31,749 nucleotides of DNA from Chersky-822 sp035509195 (GCA_035509195.1 DATJLT010000297.1:1-31749); one strand, 5' to 3'. Shown: positions 15,215-24,746, numbered from the stretch's first letter. The notes: generated by a model from the letters alone, not told the origin. A program made the numbers and translations.

Positions 15215-17614
15215 ATGGCTACCAGGCGGGCATCACGACGTGCGGCATTGGCGCTCGCAGTGGCGCTGACGTCCGCCGGGTTGCTGGCGAGCGGCTGGCA
15301 AGGGTCAGCCTCGGCGCGTACGGCAGCCAGCCCGCCCTCCTCGGCGCCAGGGGTGTGCTCGACCAACGCGCGCGGCCAGGTGACCAACTGCCCCAAGCCC
15401 GTACCCGCCGCGCAACTGCCCGCGGGGGTCAGAGATCAGCGGACGCTGACCTCGCTGCCGGCCAACCTCGCTACGCTCGTGGACACGAGGACCTGGACCA
15501 GCAGCGGCGGCAACACCTATCCGGGTGCCCAGGCTCCGTTCGGCATGATCCAGTGGTCGCCAGATACCTCGCCTGACCGGGCTGACGGCGGCGGCTACAC
15601 CTACAGCGACAACCGGCTCATGGGTTACAGCCTGACCCACGTCTCTGGATCCGGGTGCAAGGCGGCGGGCGACTTCCCGATCCTGCCTTTGACAGGCAAA
15701 CTGCCGCCGGGCAACCCGAACGCGGTCACTACCGCCTTCACGCACAGCGGCGAGGTCGCGCAGGCCGGGTTTTACAAGGCAAGAAACAACATGCCTCAGA
15801 CCATCACGTCCAGCTTCTCCGCGACTCCGCATGCGGCGGTCGGCAAGTTCGTGTTCCCGAAGACGGCCTCGGCCGACCTGCTCATCAAGCTGAGAGACAG
15901 CCAGGAGACAGATTTCGCGTCGCACGTCTGGATAGAGAGCAAGACCGAACTGGCCGGCTCGGAGACCAGCGGCGGTTTCTGCAACGAGAGCAGTAAGGTC
16001 GGCCCGCAGAAATACACGATCTACTTCGATATCTCCTTCAGCCAGCCGTTCACCGCCAAGGTCATCACCGAGCCAGGCCAGCGTGACCCGAACTCGGTGC
16101 TACTGACCTTCAACACCAAGAAGGACGCCGTCGTCGAGGCCAAGGCAGGGATCTCGTACGTGAGCAGGCAGAACGCCCAGCTCAACTGGCAGACCGAGGT
16201 CGGCACCCTCGACCTGAGCAGCGTCATCGCGTCCGCGCAAGATAGCTGGGACTCCCTGCTCGGCGAGATCGCCGTTTCCGGCGGCAGCTATTCGGAGGAG
16301 CAGGAGTTTTACAGCCTGCTCTACAAGGACTTCCTGCAGCCGAACATCGTGAGCGACGTCAACGGGCAGTATTTCGGCTCCGACTGGCACGTGCACAAGG
16401 TCGTCGCCGGGCAGTCTGATCAGTACAGCATGTTCTCCGGCTGGGACGTTTACCATTCGCTTTCCCAGCTTCAGGCCATGCTCGACCCGACCGCGGCAAG
16501 CGACATGGCACAGTCACTGGTCAACTACTACGGGCAGAACAAGGTCCTCCCCCAGTGGGGTTACCTCAACCTGGACAACTACGCCCAGGTCGGGGACCCG
16601 GCGGACGCGATCATCGCCGACTACTACGCGTTCGGCGCGACCGGGTTCGACACCGCGAGCGCGCTGTCAGACATGCTGGCGCAAGCTACGACCGTCAACA
16701 AGATCCGGCCCGGCGAGGCGCTCGAGAAGCAGTACGGCTTCCTGCCGCAGAACGCCAAGTACGGGTGCTGTGACACGCACGACTACACCTCTAGCTTGCT
16801 CGAGTACGACACCGCCGACCTGGCGCTTTCCCAGTTCGCGCGGGAGCTCGGCGACACCACCGCCGCGGTCATGCTCCAGAACCGCGCCAACAACTGGAAG
16901 AACGTCTTCGACCACAAGAACAACCTGCTGACCCCGAGGAACGGCACCGGCCAGTTCGTCGCCGGCGTCACGCCGCTGACCACGTACCGCTACCTGGAGG
17001 GCGACGCCTACCAGTACCTGTGGGACGTGCCGAACAACTACGCTGGCCTGTTCGGCCTCCTCGGCGGCAAGGCCAAGGTAGGGCCCATGCTGCGGGCCTA
17101 TTTGTCGTCACCGAACGGTCGCGGCACGCATCCTTACCTCGCCGACGAGTTTGACCTTGGCGAGCAGTTCGCGCCCGACTACGCGGACTATCCGTCTGAG
17201 ACCCAGTTCGCGGTCAACAACATCAGGCGGAACCTTTACCTGCCAGGCCCTTACGGCCTGCACAACAACGACGACCTTGGCGCGGAAAGCTCCCAGTTCA
17301 TCTGGGAAATGCTCGGCATGTACCCGGAGAATCCCGGTAGCGGGAACCTGGTACTCGCCAGCCCGGGTTTCCCGTCGATCGTGATCAGCCTGCCTTACGG
17401 CGCGACGATCACGATCAAGGCACCCGGCGCTTCTGGAACCAAGTTCTACGTCAAGTCGCTGGCCGTTAACGGGGTCTATGACCAGAAGCTTTACGTGCCG
17501 TTCAGCGAACTGGACGGCGGCGCGACGATGAACTGGACGCTGAGTTCCCAGCCGGCCGGCTGGGGCAACAAGCCGGCCGACGCACCGCCCTCCTACGGCA
17601 TGACGAAGTCCTGA
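15215..17614 (+). CDS. Secreted glycoside hydrolase family 92 alpha-mannosidase-like enzyme
   Basis: GH92 enzymes are calcium-dependent exo-alpha-mannosidases that trim mannose from glycans. I chose the ATG at 15215 because it gives a twin-Arg-like, positively charged signal peptide (MATRRASRRAALALAVAL) and has GGAAGGG upstream. A frame open from 14999 would overlap apbE. The mature protein (about 760 residues) has YPGAQAPFGMIQWSPDT, a YSLTHVSGSGC segment, FSGWDVYHSLSQLQAML, YCCDTHDY-like and NNDDLGAESSQFIWEMLGMYPENPG, the family's C-terminal signature region. The substrate linkage cannot be set from sequence. Actinomycete targets could include fungal mannan or its own lipomannan. Confidence 0.88.
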   Translation: MATRRASRRAALALAVALTSAGLLASGWQGSASARTAASPPSSAPGVCSTNARGQVTNCPKPVPAAQLPAGVRDQRTLTSLPANLATLVDTRTWTSSGGNTYPGAQAPFGMIQWSPDTSPDRADGGGYTYSDNRLMGYSLTHVSGSGCKAAGDFPILPLTGKLPPGNPNAVTTAFTHSGEVAQAGFYKARNNMPQTITSSFSATPHAAVGKFVFPKTASADLLIKLRDSQETDFASHVWIESKTELAGSETSGGFCNESSKVGPQKYTIYFDISFSQPFTAKVITEPGQRDPNSVLLTFNTKKDAVVEAKAGISYVSRQNAQLNWQTEVGTLDLSSVIASAQDSWDSLLGEIAVSGGSYSEEQEFYSLLYKDFLQPNIVSDVNGQYFGSDWHVHKVVAGQSDQYSMFSGWDVYHSLSQLQAMLDPTAASDMAQSLVNYYGQNKVLPQWGYLNLDNYAQVGDPADAIIADYYAFGATGFDTASALSDMLAQATTVNKIRPGEALEKQYGFLPQNAKYGCCDTHDYTSSLLEYDTADLALSQFARELGDTTAAVMLQNRANNWKNVFDHKNNLLTPRNGTGQFVAGVTPLTTYRYLEGDAYQYLWDVPNNYAGLFGLLGGKAKVGPMLRAYLSSPNGRGTHPYLADEFDLGEQFAPDYADYPSETQFAVNNIRRNLYLPGPYGLHNNDDLGAESSQFIWEMLGMYPENPGSGNLVLASPGFPSIVISLPYGATITIKAPGASGTKFYVKSLAVNGVYDQKLYVPFSELDGGATMNWTLSSQPAGWGNKPADAPPSYGMTKS

Positions 17615-17666
17615 CCCCTACCATCTAGTGGTCGGCCAGCGGGCGTTTTGACTGGAGGATGGCCTG

Positions 17667-18803
17667 ATGGGACCACTAGCCGGTATTCGGGTGCTCGAGA
17701 TCGCCAGCCTTGCGCCCGCGCCGTTCGGCTGCATGATCCTTTCCGACCTCGGGGCTGACGTGCTCAGGGTCGAGCGGCCGGAAGCCTGTGCACCCGGCCG
17801 GCCTGACCCGGTGGATCCGCTCACCAGGGGGCGCCGCTCGATCGGGCTGAACCTCAAGGATCCGGCCGGGATCGAGTTGCTGCTGCGGCTGACCGAATCG
17901 GCTGATGTGCTCGTCGAAGGGTTCAGGCCGGGCGTCACCGAGCGCCTCGGCTTCGGGCCTGACGTCTGCGCCAAGCGCAATCCCGGTCTCATTTACGCCA
18001 GGATGACCGGCTGGGGACAGGACGGGCCGCTCGCTGCGACCGCCGGGCATGACATCGACTACATCGGGATCTCGGGTGCGCTTCACCCGATCGGCCGAGC
18101 CGGCGAGCGCCCGGTGCCGCCGCTGAACCTGGTCGGCGACTTCGGCGGCGGAGGGATGCTGCTCGCGATCGGCGTGCTCGCCGCGCTCGTCGAGCGGCAG
18201 AGTTCAGGGCTCGGGCAGGTCGTCGACGCCGCGATGGTTGACGGGTCCGCGCTGCTGACTTCGTTTATCTACGGGCTGCGGGCCAGGGGCGGCTGGCGGG
18301 ACGAACGCGGGGTGAACCTGCTCGATGGCGGCGCCCCGTTCTATGACACCTATACGACGGCCGACGGCAAGTACGTCGCGGTCGGCGCGCTCGAACCTCA
18401 GTTTTACGCGGCGCTGCTGAAAGGGCTCGGCCTGGCGGACGCTGACTTGCCCGATCAGATGGACATCGCGAGCTGGCCCGTCCTGCGGGCCAGGTTCACC
18501 GACGTGTTCAGGCAGCGGACGCGCGATGAGTGGGTCGCCGTCTTCGCCGGGACAGACGCCTGTGTCGCGCCCGTGCTTTCCGCTGGCGAGGCACCTTCGC
18601 ACCCGCATAATGCCGAGCGCGGCGTCTTCACTGAGGTCGGCGGCGTCACCCAGCCGGCGCCTGCGCCTCGCTTCGGCCGTAGCTCCGTGCCCTTGCCGCA
18701 GGCTCCGGCCCGGCCAGGCGCGAACACCGACGAGGTGCTCGGCGCACTCGAGCTGAGTTCTTCTGAGATCGCCGGCCTGCGCTCGGGCGGAGTGGTCGCC
18801 TGA
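17667..18803 (+). CDS. CaiB/BaiF (class III) CoA-transferase family, probable alpha-methylacyl-CoA racemase
   Basis: The 378-residue protein starts GPLAGIRVLEIASLAPAPFGCMILSDLGADVLRVERPE, the family N-terminus. It has GHDIDYIGISGALHPIGRAG and NLVGDFGGGGMLLAIGVLAAL, where alpha-methylacyl-CoA racemases (AMACR/MCR) carry the catalytic His and Asp, and DAAMVDGSALLTS. The length matches racemases rather than the longer transferases. It would epimerise 2-methyl-branched acyl-CoA thioesters in branched fatty acid or sterol breakdown. GGAGG lies a few bases before the ATG. It is followed without a gap by the MATE gene. No other beta-oxidation genes are present, so the substrate stays open. Confidence 0.88.
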   Translation: MGPLAGIRVLEIASLAPAPFGCMILSDLGADVLRVERPEACAPGRPDPVDPLTRGRRSIGLNLKDPAGIELLLRLTESADVLVEGFRPGVTERLGFGPDVCAKRNPGLIYARMTGWGQDGPLAATAGHDIDYIGISGALHPIGRAGERPVPPLNLVGDFGGGGMLLAIGVLAALVERQSSGLGQVVDAAMVDGSALLTSFIYGLRARGGWRDERGVNLLDGGAPFYDTYTTADGKYVAVGALEPQFYAALLKGLGLADADLPDQMDIASWPVLRARFTDVFRQRTRDEWVAVFAGTDACVAPVLSAGEAPSHPHNAERGVFTEVGGVTQPAPAPRFGRSSVPLPQAPARPGANTDEVLGALELSSSEIAGLRSGGVVA

Positions 18804-20125
18804 GCGAGTACGCCGCGGGCAAGGGGCACGGCAGGGAGATCCTGACGCTAGCGGTGCCCGCGCTCGGGGCGCTGATCGCGGAGCCGTTGTTCCTGCTCGC
18901 TGACTCGGCGATAGTGGGCAGGCTAGGGACGACGCCGCTCGGCGGTCTCGGGGTCGCCGCGCAGGCACTGACCACCCTGGTCAACATCTCGATCTTCCTC
19001 GCCTACGGCACGACCGCCGCGGTCGCCAGGCAGCTCGGCGCCGGCAATCGCCAGGCGGCGATCAGGCAGGGCATCGACGGGATCTGGCTGGCAGGGGCGA
19101 TCGGGGTCGTCGTGCTCGGGGCCGGGCTGCCGCTAGCGCTGCCGATCGTCCGTGCCTTCGGCGCGACGCCGGCCGTCACCGACCAGGCGGCCATCTACCT
19201 GCGCATCAGCCTGCTCGGCGCGCCAGGAATGCTGGCGGTGCTCGCGGGCACAGGGATCTTGCGCGGGCTGCAGGACACCAAGACCCCGCTGATCATCGCG
19301 GTCGCCTCGAACGTGATCAACGTGGTGCTGAACGCGACCTTCGTACTCGGCTTGCACTGGGGAATCGCCGGCTCCGCCTGGGGCACGGTGATCGCGCAGA
19401 ACGGCGCGGCCATCGCGTACCTGACAATGGTAGCGATCGGCGCCAGGCGGGCAGGAGTCGGCTTCGGCATCGATCTCGCCGGGGTGCGAGCCGCCGCACG
19501 TACGGGAGGCGCGCTCGTCATCAGGACGGTCGCGCTGCAGGCGGTGCTGGTCGCGGCGACCGCGATCGCCGCGCACCAGGGCGACGTCGCGATCGCCGCC
19601 TATCAGGTCAGCTTCAGGGTCTACAACGTGCTCGTGCTGGCACTCGACGCGATCGCGATCGCCGCGCAGGCGATTACCGGGAAGTATCTCGGAGCCGGTG
19701 ACGTGGCCGGGGCGCGCGCCGCGACGAAACTGATGATCCGCTGGGGGGCTGGCTGCGGTGTCGCCTTCGGGCTGCTGCTGCTCGCGGTGCTCCCCGTGCT
19801 CCCCGCTGTTTTCGACGCTACGCCTCCAGTCGGTCACCTGATGATCGTCGTGCTGATCGTGGCGGCCGCGATCCAGCCGGTCGCCGGGGTCGTCTTCGTG
19901 CTCGACGGGGTGCTCATCGGCGCGGGCGACCAGGACTACCTGGCCATCGCCGGACTGGTGGCGACCGCCGCGTTCGGCCTCGCGGCTGCGGCCGTCGTGA
20001 CCGCAGGCGGCGGGCTGATCGCCCTCTGGGTCGCGATCGCGATCTGGCTGGCTGCGCGGTTCGTGACGCTGACGTGGCGCGCACACGGCAGCCGCTGGCT
20101 GATCACCGGCGCCGTCCGCGCCTGA
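18800..20125 (+). CDS. MATE-family efflux transporter (DinF-like), probable CTG start
   Basis: The 441-residue protein has about 12 hydrophobic segments and the MATE/DinF landmarks PALGALIAEPLFLLADSAIVGRLGTTPLGGLGVAAQ and GILRGLQDTKTPL. It would expel organic cations or drugs using an ion gradient. The first canonical start, GTG at 18854, would begin inside the first helix. The frame is open upstream through EYAAGKGHGREILTLA, a typical family N-terminus. The CTG at 18800 overlaps the preceding stop (CTGA) and has GGAG about eight bases upstream, so I annotate from there. Confidence in the family is high, in the start moderate. Confidence 0.85.
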   Translation: MSEYAAGKGHGREILTLAVPALGALIAEPLFLLADSAIVGRLGTTPLGGLGVAAQALTTLVNISIFLAYGTTAAVARQLGAGNRQAAIRQGIDGIWLAGAIGVVVLGAGLPLALPIVRAFGATPAVTDQAAIYLRISLLGAPGMLAVLAGTGILRGLQDTKTPLIIAVASNVINVVLNATFVLGLHWGIAGSAWGTVIAQNGAAIAYLTMVAIGARRAGVGFGIDLAGVRAAARTGGALVIRTVALQAVLVAATAIAAHQGDVAIAAYQVSFRVYNVLVLALDAIAIAAQAITGKYLGAGDVAGARAATKLMIRWGAGCGVAFGLLLLAVLPVLPAVFDATPPVGHLMIVVLIVAAAIQPVAGVVFVLDGVLIGAGDQDYLAIAGLVATAAFGLAAAAVVTAGGGLIALWVAIAIWLAARFVTLTWRAHGSRWLITGAVRA

Positions 20126-20134
20126 GCGGCGCAG

Positions 20135-20140
20135 TAGATT
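20135..20140 (+). promoter_or_regulatory. -10 element for a leaderless folB transcript
   Basis: TAGATT ends seven bases before the folB ATG, putting the transcription start on or next to the start codon. No Shine-Dalgarno is present in the 22-base gap, which fits a leaderless actinobacterial mRNA. A -35 element is not evident. Confidence 0.45.
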
Positions 20141-20147
20141 AGCGATC

Positions 20148-20525
20148 ATGGGAGAGGCTTCGGCGACCGACAGGATCAGCTTGCTCGGGCTGCGGGCGTT
20201 CGGCAGGCACGGGGTGCTGCCGAGCGAACGGCAGGAAGGCCAGGAATTCGTGATCGACGCGATCCTGACGCTTGACCTGCGGCCTGCGGCAGCCTCCGAT
20301 GACCTGTCGCAGACTGTCGGCTACGCCGTGCTTGCGAGGCGCCTGACCGAGATCGTGTCAGGCGAGCCGCTGTCGCTGATCGAGACGCTGGCCGAGCGAC
20401 TCGCGGCGGTATGCCTGGACGACGAGCGCGTCGAGCAAGCCGAGGTCACGGTGCATAAGCCAGGGGCGCCGATCGGATTGCCGTTCAGCGATGTGACCGT
20501 CACGGTCGTCCGGGGCAGAACATAG
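20148..20525 (+). CDS. folB: Dihydroneopterin aldolase
   Basis: FolB converts 7,8-dihydroneopterin to 6-hydroxymethyl-dihydropterin in folate synthesis. The 125-residue length is typical. DRISLLGLRAFGRHGVLPSERQEGQEFVIDAIL is the family N-terminus with the substrate-contacting Glu. A DLSQTVGYAVLARRLTEIV segment, LIETLAERLA and the catalytic Lys in VTVHKPGAPI follow. In many actinomycetes folB sits with folP and folK; here it follows a MATE gene with no other folate gene in view. Confidence 0.93.
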   Translation: MGEASATDRISLLGLRAFGRHGVLPSERQEGQEFVIDAILTLDLRPAAASDDLSQTVGYAVLARRLTEIVSGEPLSLIETLAERLAAVCLDDERVEQAEVTVHKPGAPIGLPFSDVTVTVVRGRT

Positions 20526-20574
20526 GTGGAGTAGCCTGCGCTGAGGGGAAGCCGAGGGGCCCGGGGGGATTGTT

Positions 20575-21522
20575 GTGGCCGCCGTATCCCGCAAATCGCT
20601 CGAAGTAGCACTTTTGTTTGACGAGGAGCCTTATACCTACTCTGACGTTCTGGTGACTGGGGCGCTGCGCGGAGAGTGGGCGTCGCTGACCGCACGCCAG
20701 CGGGCGGACGGGGGCGCTGACGGTTCCCTGACCGGCCAGGCCGCCGCGAGGATCGTTGACTTCCGGCGCGCGCACCGCCTCGAGGCGGCTTCTGACCTGC
20801 GGCACTGGCTGTCCGGTCGCGACCTGGATGGCAACGACCTGCTGCGCTACGCGCGCGGCGAAGCCTGCGGCTGGTGGGCGGAAGCGGTCTTCAGCGGCTA
20901 TTTCGGACGATGGGCTGAGGCACTTGAGCGTTGGCTGATCGTCCAGCGGCTGGCTGGCACCAGGCATCTGGAGGCGGACGACGATACCTTCTGGCTGATC
21001 GAGGCTTCAGGCGTACTTGAGGTCGCTTCAGGCACCGACCGGCAGCGAGCGGGCGTGCTCGCCCGTGCCTTCGGCGACTACCAGTCATGGGCCGCTTCGG
21101 CGATCAGCGAATCAGAGATCGACCAGCTCATCGGCAGGCGCAAGATCGGCTGGACCCGGCTTGAGTTCGACGAATTGATCTTCACCAGCGCCGCCGCCGC
21201 CGCCGAGGCCCTGGCCTGCGTGGCCGAGGACGGCGAGAGCCTGGCGGCCGTGGCCGCGCGAGCGGGCACGGCGGTCACCGCCCGGTCAGCCTGGCAGGAA
21301 GACCTGCCAGCCGGCATCGGCTCGCTGCTGCTGGCGCTTGAACCCGGGCAGGTAGGCGTGCCCAGCGGCACTGGAGGCCTGCCTGAGCTTGTGCGACTGC
21401 GGGCGGCCGTACCGCCCGCAACGGACGACGACCAGGTCAGGGAGCTGGCGGCAGCCGAACTGCGGAGGGTGATCCTGGCCGCATCCGGGGCCGGCCATAT
21501 ACGGCGGGTTGGTGCCTGGTGA
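20575..21522 (+). CDS. Parvulin (PpiC)-like protein of the peptide-export locus, catalytic residues not conserved
   Basis: The 315-residue soluble protein starts at a GTG after GGGGGGATTGTT. Residues 1-180 are helical and Trp/Ala/Glu-rich (YARGEACGWWAEAVFSGYF). Residues 190-305 follow the C-terminal parvulin layout: FDELIFTSAAAAAEALACV, then LAAVAARAG, LLLALEPGQVGVPS and a final REL-AAAELRRVI helix. The His of ARHIL and the second His of a GYHI-type strand are missing (FDELIF and LPELVRL instead), so isomerase activity is doubtful and a peptide-binding chaperone role is more likely. There is no signal peptide, so it would act before export. The stop overlaps the exporter start by GTGA. PpiC-like partners are known beside some C39 exporters of cyanobacteria. 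Confidence 0.65.
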   Translation: MAAVSRKSLEVALLFDEEPYTYSDVLVTGALRGEWASLTARQRADGGADGSLTGQAAARIVDFRRAHRLEAASDLRHWLSGRDLDGNDLLRYARGEACGWWAEAVFSGYFGRWAEALERWLIVQRLAGTRHLEADDDTFWLIEASGVLEVASGTDRQRAGVLARAFGDYQSWAASAISESEIDQLIGRRKIGWTRLEFDELIFTSAAAAAEALACVAEDGESLAAVAARAGTAVTARSAWQEDLPAGIGSLLLALEPGQVGVPSGTGGLPELVRLRAAVPPATDDDQVRELAAAELRRVILAASGAGHIRRVGAW

Positions 21523-24500
21523 CCGATACCCGGACACATGACCAGCTAGCTGGCTCCGCGCCTGCCGGGAACCTGGACGTGCTCAGGGGCGTGCCCTTCC
21601 TCGCGCTCCTGCCCGACCCGCTGCGGGCGCTCGTGATCGAGTTGCTCGAACCGCGGGCCTACCAGTTCGGTGACATCATCATCAAGCAAGGCGACGCGGC
21701 CGACGGGCTCTACATCCTGGCAAGCGGCACGGCGCGCGTTCTCATGACGGGCGAAGACGGCACAGAAGCCACGCTTTCCCACCTCAGCCCCGGCGCGACC
21801 TTCGGGGAGGCGGCGCTCATCGACGGGTCCCCGAGGACCGCGACCGTACGTGCCTCTTCCCCGGCCAGCGTCCTCGTGCTCGAACGCAGGGTCTACTCCG
21901 CGCTCGAGCGCATCCACCCGGAGATCGGCGGAGCGCTCGACAATCACAGGCGCGCCCACACGCTGCAAAGGTTCCTGCGCACGCACTCGGCGTTCTCCTC
22001 CATGCCGATGGAGGGCCTGCGCGAGATGGCGGCACAGCTCACCGAGGTCCAGTTCGACAGGGGCGACCGCGTGCTCACCGAAGGCGCCCCGGCAGACTGC
22101 CTGCTCATCGTGCTTGACGGCCGTCTGCGGGTGTTCCGTACCAAGGACGGCAGCAACCTCGACATCGGCTTCCTCCGCACTGGCGACGCTTTCGGCGAGG
22201 CCGCGCTCGAACCTGGTGCGGTCAGGGGCGCCTCCGTAGAAGCGCTTACCGAGGTAAAACTGCTCAGGCTCGACGCCGTGCCGTTCCGCGAGCTGGCAGA
22301 AAGGTACGGCGAGCTGCGGGTCAGGCTCAACGAGCTGATCGAGGCACGCAAACGCAGGAACACCTCGCCGGTACCGCTTGATTTCGCCGCCGAACTGCTG
22401 CCCGCCGAAGCGGTCGCCGAACAGGCAGAGGCCGCCGAGGCCGTCCGCGGGGAGCGACAGGGTGAGGCCGGGCCGAAGGAGACCGATCACGGCCTGCTCA
22501 GCGCGCCCGCCCTGGGCGAGGTCGTCGCGGCCAAGCCGCGCAAGCGAGGAGGTTCCCGGCGCTTTCCTTTCCTTCGACAGCTCGACGAGATGGACTGCGG
22601 AGCAGCCTGCCTGGGCATGATCGGCCGGTTCTACGGCCATAAGGTATCGATGCCGTTCATCAGGCAGGAAGCGGGCACTTCGGTTGCCGGCACCACCTTG
22701 CGCGGCCTGCGTCGCGGCGCCAGCGCCATCGGGCTTGAACTCCAGCCCGCTCGCCTGTCGCCCGAGCACCTGGACGACACCCCGTTGCCGGCGATCGTGC
22801 ACTGGGAAGGCAACCACTGGGTGGTACTGACCGCGGCAGGCAAGTCTTATGTAACGATCGCCGACCCCGCGACCGGAGTGCGTCAGCTATCCCGCGAGGA
22901 GTTCACCAGTAGCTGGACCGGCTACGTCGCGCTGGTTTCCCCGACGCCGAAGCTGGCCGAGGCACCCGAGGCGAGTTCCGGCCTTTCCTGGCTGCTGCCT
23001 TTCCTGCGTCCGCATGTCAAGATCCTGGTGCTCGGGCTTGCGTTCGCGCTCGTCGCGGCCGCGGCCGCGGTTGCCGTTCCGCTGTTCAGCCAGCACATCG
23101 TTGACGAGGGCATCCTGCCTCACGACGCCCACGCCGTCGTCGGTTTCGGCCTCGGTTCAATAGGGCTCGGGCTGCTGAGCGCGCTGGTGCTTTACGGCCA
23201 GCGGCGGATGCTGACGACGGTGGCCGTCGGCCTTGACACGGCCACGCTGAAAGAGCTCACCAGGACGCTCTTCGGCCTTCCCATGTCCTATTTCGAGGCC
23301 AGGCGCACCGGCGACATGGAGCGTCGCCTCGCCTCGCTGCAGCAAGTGAACCAGACGGTCACCAAACAGGGAGTGGCCGCGATTACCTCGCTGACTCAGC
23401 TCTTCATGATCGCGGCCCTGATGGCGTACTACTCGCTGCTGCTGATGCTGATCTTCCTTGTCATGGTGGCCGGCTTCGCGCTGTCGATCAGGTACTCGAT
23501 CAAGAAGATCGGGCCGGTGTACGCGTCGCTCGAGCACGCGTTCGGCAAGTTCAACGCGCGGCAGGTCGACTTCCTCAAGGGCATAGAGACCGTGAAGACC
23601 TCCGGGCAGCGTCCTGGCACGCTGAACTCGATGGACGCGGCGCTCGCTGACCTCGGCGTGAGACGGCACGACGCCGACCGCGTCGGCGGACGCTTCAATG
23701 CGGGAGTCACCGCGATCGGGCTGACCACCGTGGCACTCTTCACGTTCCTTGGCGCTCTCTGGGTGCTTGCTGGAAGATTCGGACTTGGGTCTTATGTTGC
23801 TTTCGTGATGCTGGCCGGGCTCGCGGTGGCGCCTTCGCAGCAGCTAGCGCTGCTCGGTGACGACATACAGCATTCGTCTGTGCTGCTGCACCGGCTGCAG
23901 GACGTCTTCGAGCAAGACGCCGAGCAGGCAGACCGCCTGGACACGCTCAAGCCGGTGCCTGCGCTTGCCGGGGCGGTGCAGCTCAGGAACGTGGGCTTCG
24001 CCTACGGTGCCCGGCGGGACGGGAGCGATGGGGGAACTCCGGTTCTTTCCGGTATCAGCATCGATGTCCCTGCTGGCATGACCGTGGGCCTGGTCGGGCG
24101 CTCTGGTTCAGGGAAATCTACGCTGCTCAGGCTGCTGGCTGGACTACTTGAGCCCACTGAGGGCGTTATTAGCTATGACTCGACGAACATCGCCGAGCTT
24201 GATTACGCGCAGTTGCGGCGGCGGCTCGGCTTCGTTCTTCAGCAGCCGTACCTGTTCAGCGGCACGATCACCGAGAACATCGCGTTCGGCGACCCTGATC
24301 CCGACAACGAGCGAGTGCGGCAGGCCGCGCAGACGGCAGACGCGCACGAGTTCGTCAGCCGGCTGCCCCTGGCCTACGCCACCCCGATCGGCGACAGCGG
24401 CATGCGCCTTTCCGGCGGTCAGGCGCAGCGCATCGCGATCGCACGTGCGGTGTACTTCGAGCCCGCGGTCATGCTGCTTGACGAGGCGACCAGTTCACTT

Positions 24501-24719
24501 GACTCAGAAGCCGAGAGGGCAGTGAAAGCGAACCTCGAGCTCGTCATGTCGTCGCGCACGGCCTTCGTCGCCGCGCACCGCCTTAGCACGATCAGGGACG
24601 CTGACCTGATCGTCGTGCTCGACCAGGGCCGCATCATCGAGCGCGGCACGCACGAGGAACTGATGGCCAAGGATGGCCTGTACCGCTACCTCTATAGCCA
24701 GCGCATCAGCGAAGTTTGA
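21519..24719 (+). CDS. Cyclic-nucleotide-binding, C39 peptidase-containing ABC exporter
   Basis: The 1066-residue protein combines three functions. Residues about 20-265 are two cNMP-binding domains, each with a phosphate-binding cassette: FGEAALIDGSPRTATV with Glu97 and Arg106, and FGEAALEPGAVRGASV with Glu227 and Arg236. Both key residues are kept in both domains. Residues about 350-480 are a C39 double-glycine peptidase with catalytic Cys360 (MDCGAACLG), His433 (GNHWVVL) and Asp449 (IADPATG). Six membrane helices follow (about 490-770). The ATPase has Walker A at 860-868 (GRSGSGKST), LSGGQ at 964-968 and LLDEA at 986-990. It should cut a GG leader and export the core peptide. Gating by cAMP or cGMP is inferred. 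HetC-type cyanobacterial exporters have a related layout. The substrate candidate lies 114 bases downstream. Confidence 0.93.
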   Translation: MTDTRTHDQLAGSAPAGNLDVLRGVPFLALLPDPLRALVIELLEPRAYQFGDIIIKQGDAADGLYILASGTARVLMTGEDGTEATLSHLSPGATFGEAALIDGSPRTATVRASSPASVLVLERRVYSALERIHPEIGGALDNHRRAHTLQRFLRTHSAFSSMPMEGLREMAAQLTEVQFDRGDRVLTEGAPADCLLIVLDGRLRVFRTKDGSNLDIGFLRTGDAFGEAALEPGAVRGASVEALTEVKLLRLDAVPFRELAERYGELRVRLNELIEARKRRNTSPVPLDFAAELLPAEAVAEQAEAAEAVRGERQGEAGPKETDHGLLSAPALGEVVAAKPRKRGGSRRFPFLRQLDEMDCGAACLGMIGRFYGHKVSMPFIRQEAGTSVAGTTLRGLRRGASAIGLELQPARLSPEHLDDTPLPAIVHWEGNHWVVLTAAGKSYVTIADPATGVRQLSREEFTSSWTGYVALVSPTPKLAEAPEASSGLSWLLPFLRPHVKILVLGLAFALVAAAAAVAVPLFSQHIVDEGILPHDAHAVVGFGLGSIGLGLLSALVLYGQRRMLTTVAVGLDTATLKELTRTLFGLPMSYFEARRTGDMERRLASLQQVNQTVTKQGVAAITSLTQLFMIAALMAYYSLLLMLIFLVMVAGFALSIRYSIKKIGPVYASLEHAFGKFNARQVDFLKGIETVKTSGQRPGTLNSMDAALADLGVRRHDADRVGGRFNAGVTAIGLTTVALFTFLGALWVLAGRFGLGSYVAFVMLAGLAVAPSQQLALLGDDIQHSSVLLHRLQDVFEQDAEQADRLDTLKPVPALAGAVQLRNVGFAYGARRDGSDGGTPVLSGISIDVPAGMTVGLVGRSGSGKSTLLRLLAGLLEPTEGVISYDSTNIAELDYAQLRRRLGFVLQQPYLFSGTITENIAFGDPDPDNERVRQAAQTADAHEFVSRLPLAYATPIGDSGMRLSGGQAQRIAIARAVYFEPAVMLLDEATSSLDSEAERAVKANLELVMSSRTAFVAAHRLSTIRDADLIVVLDQGRIIERGTHEELMAKDGLYRYLYSQRISEV

Positions 24720-24746
24720 TTAATCAGGAAAACTTGTGAATCGCTC

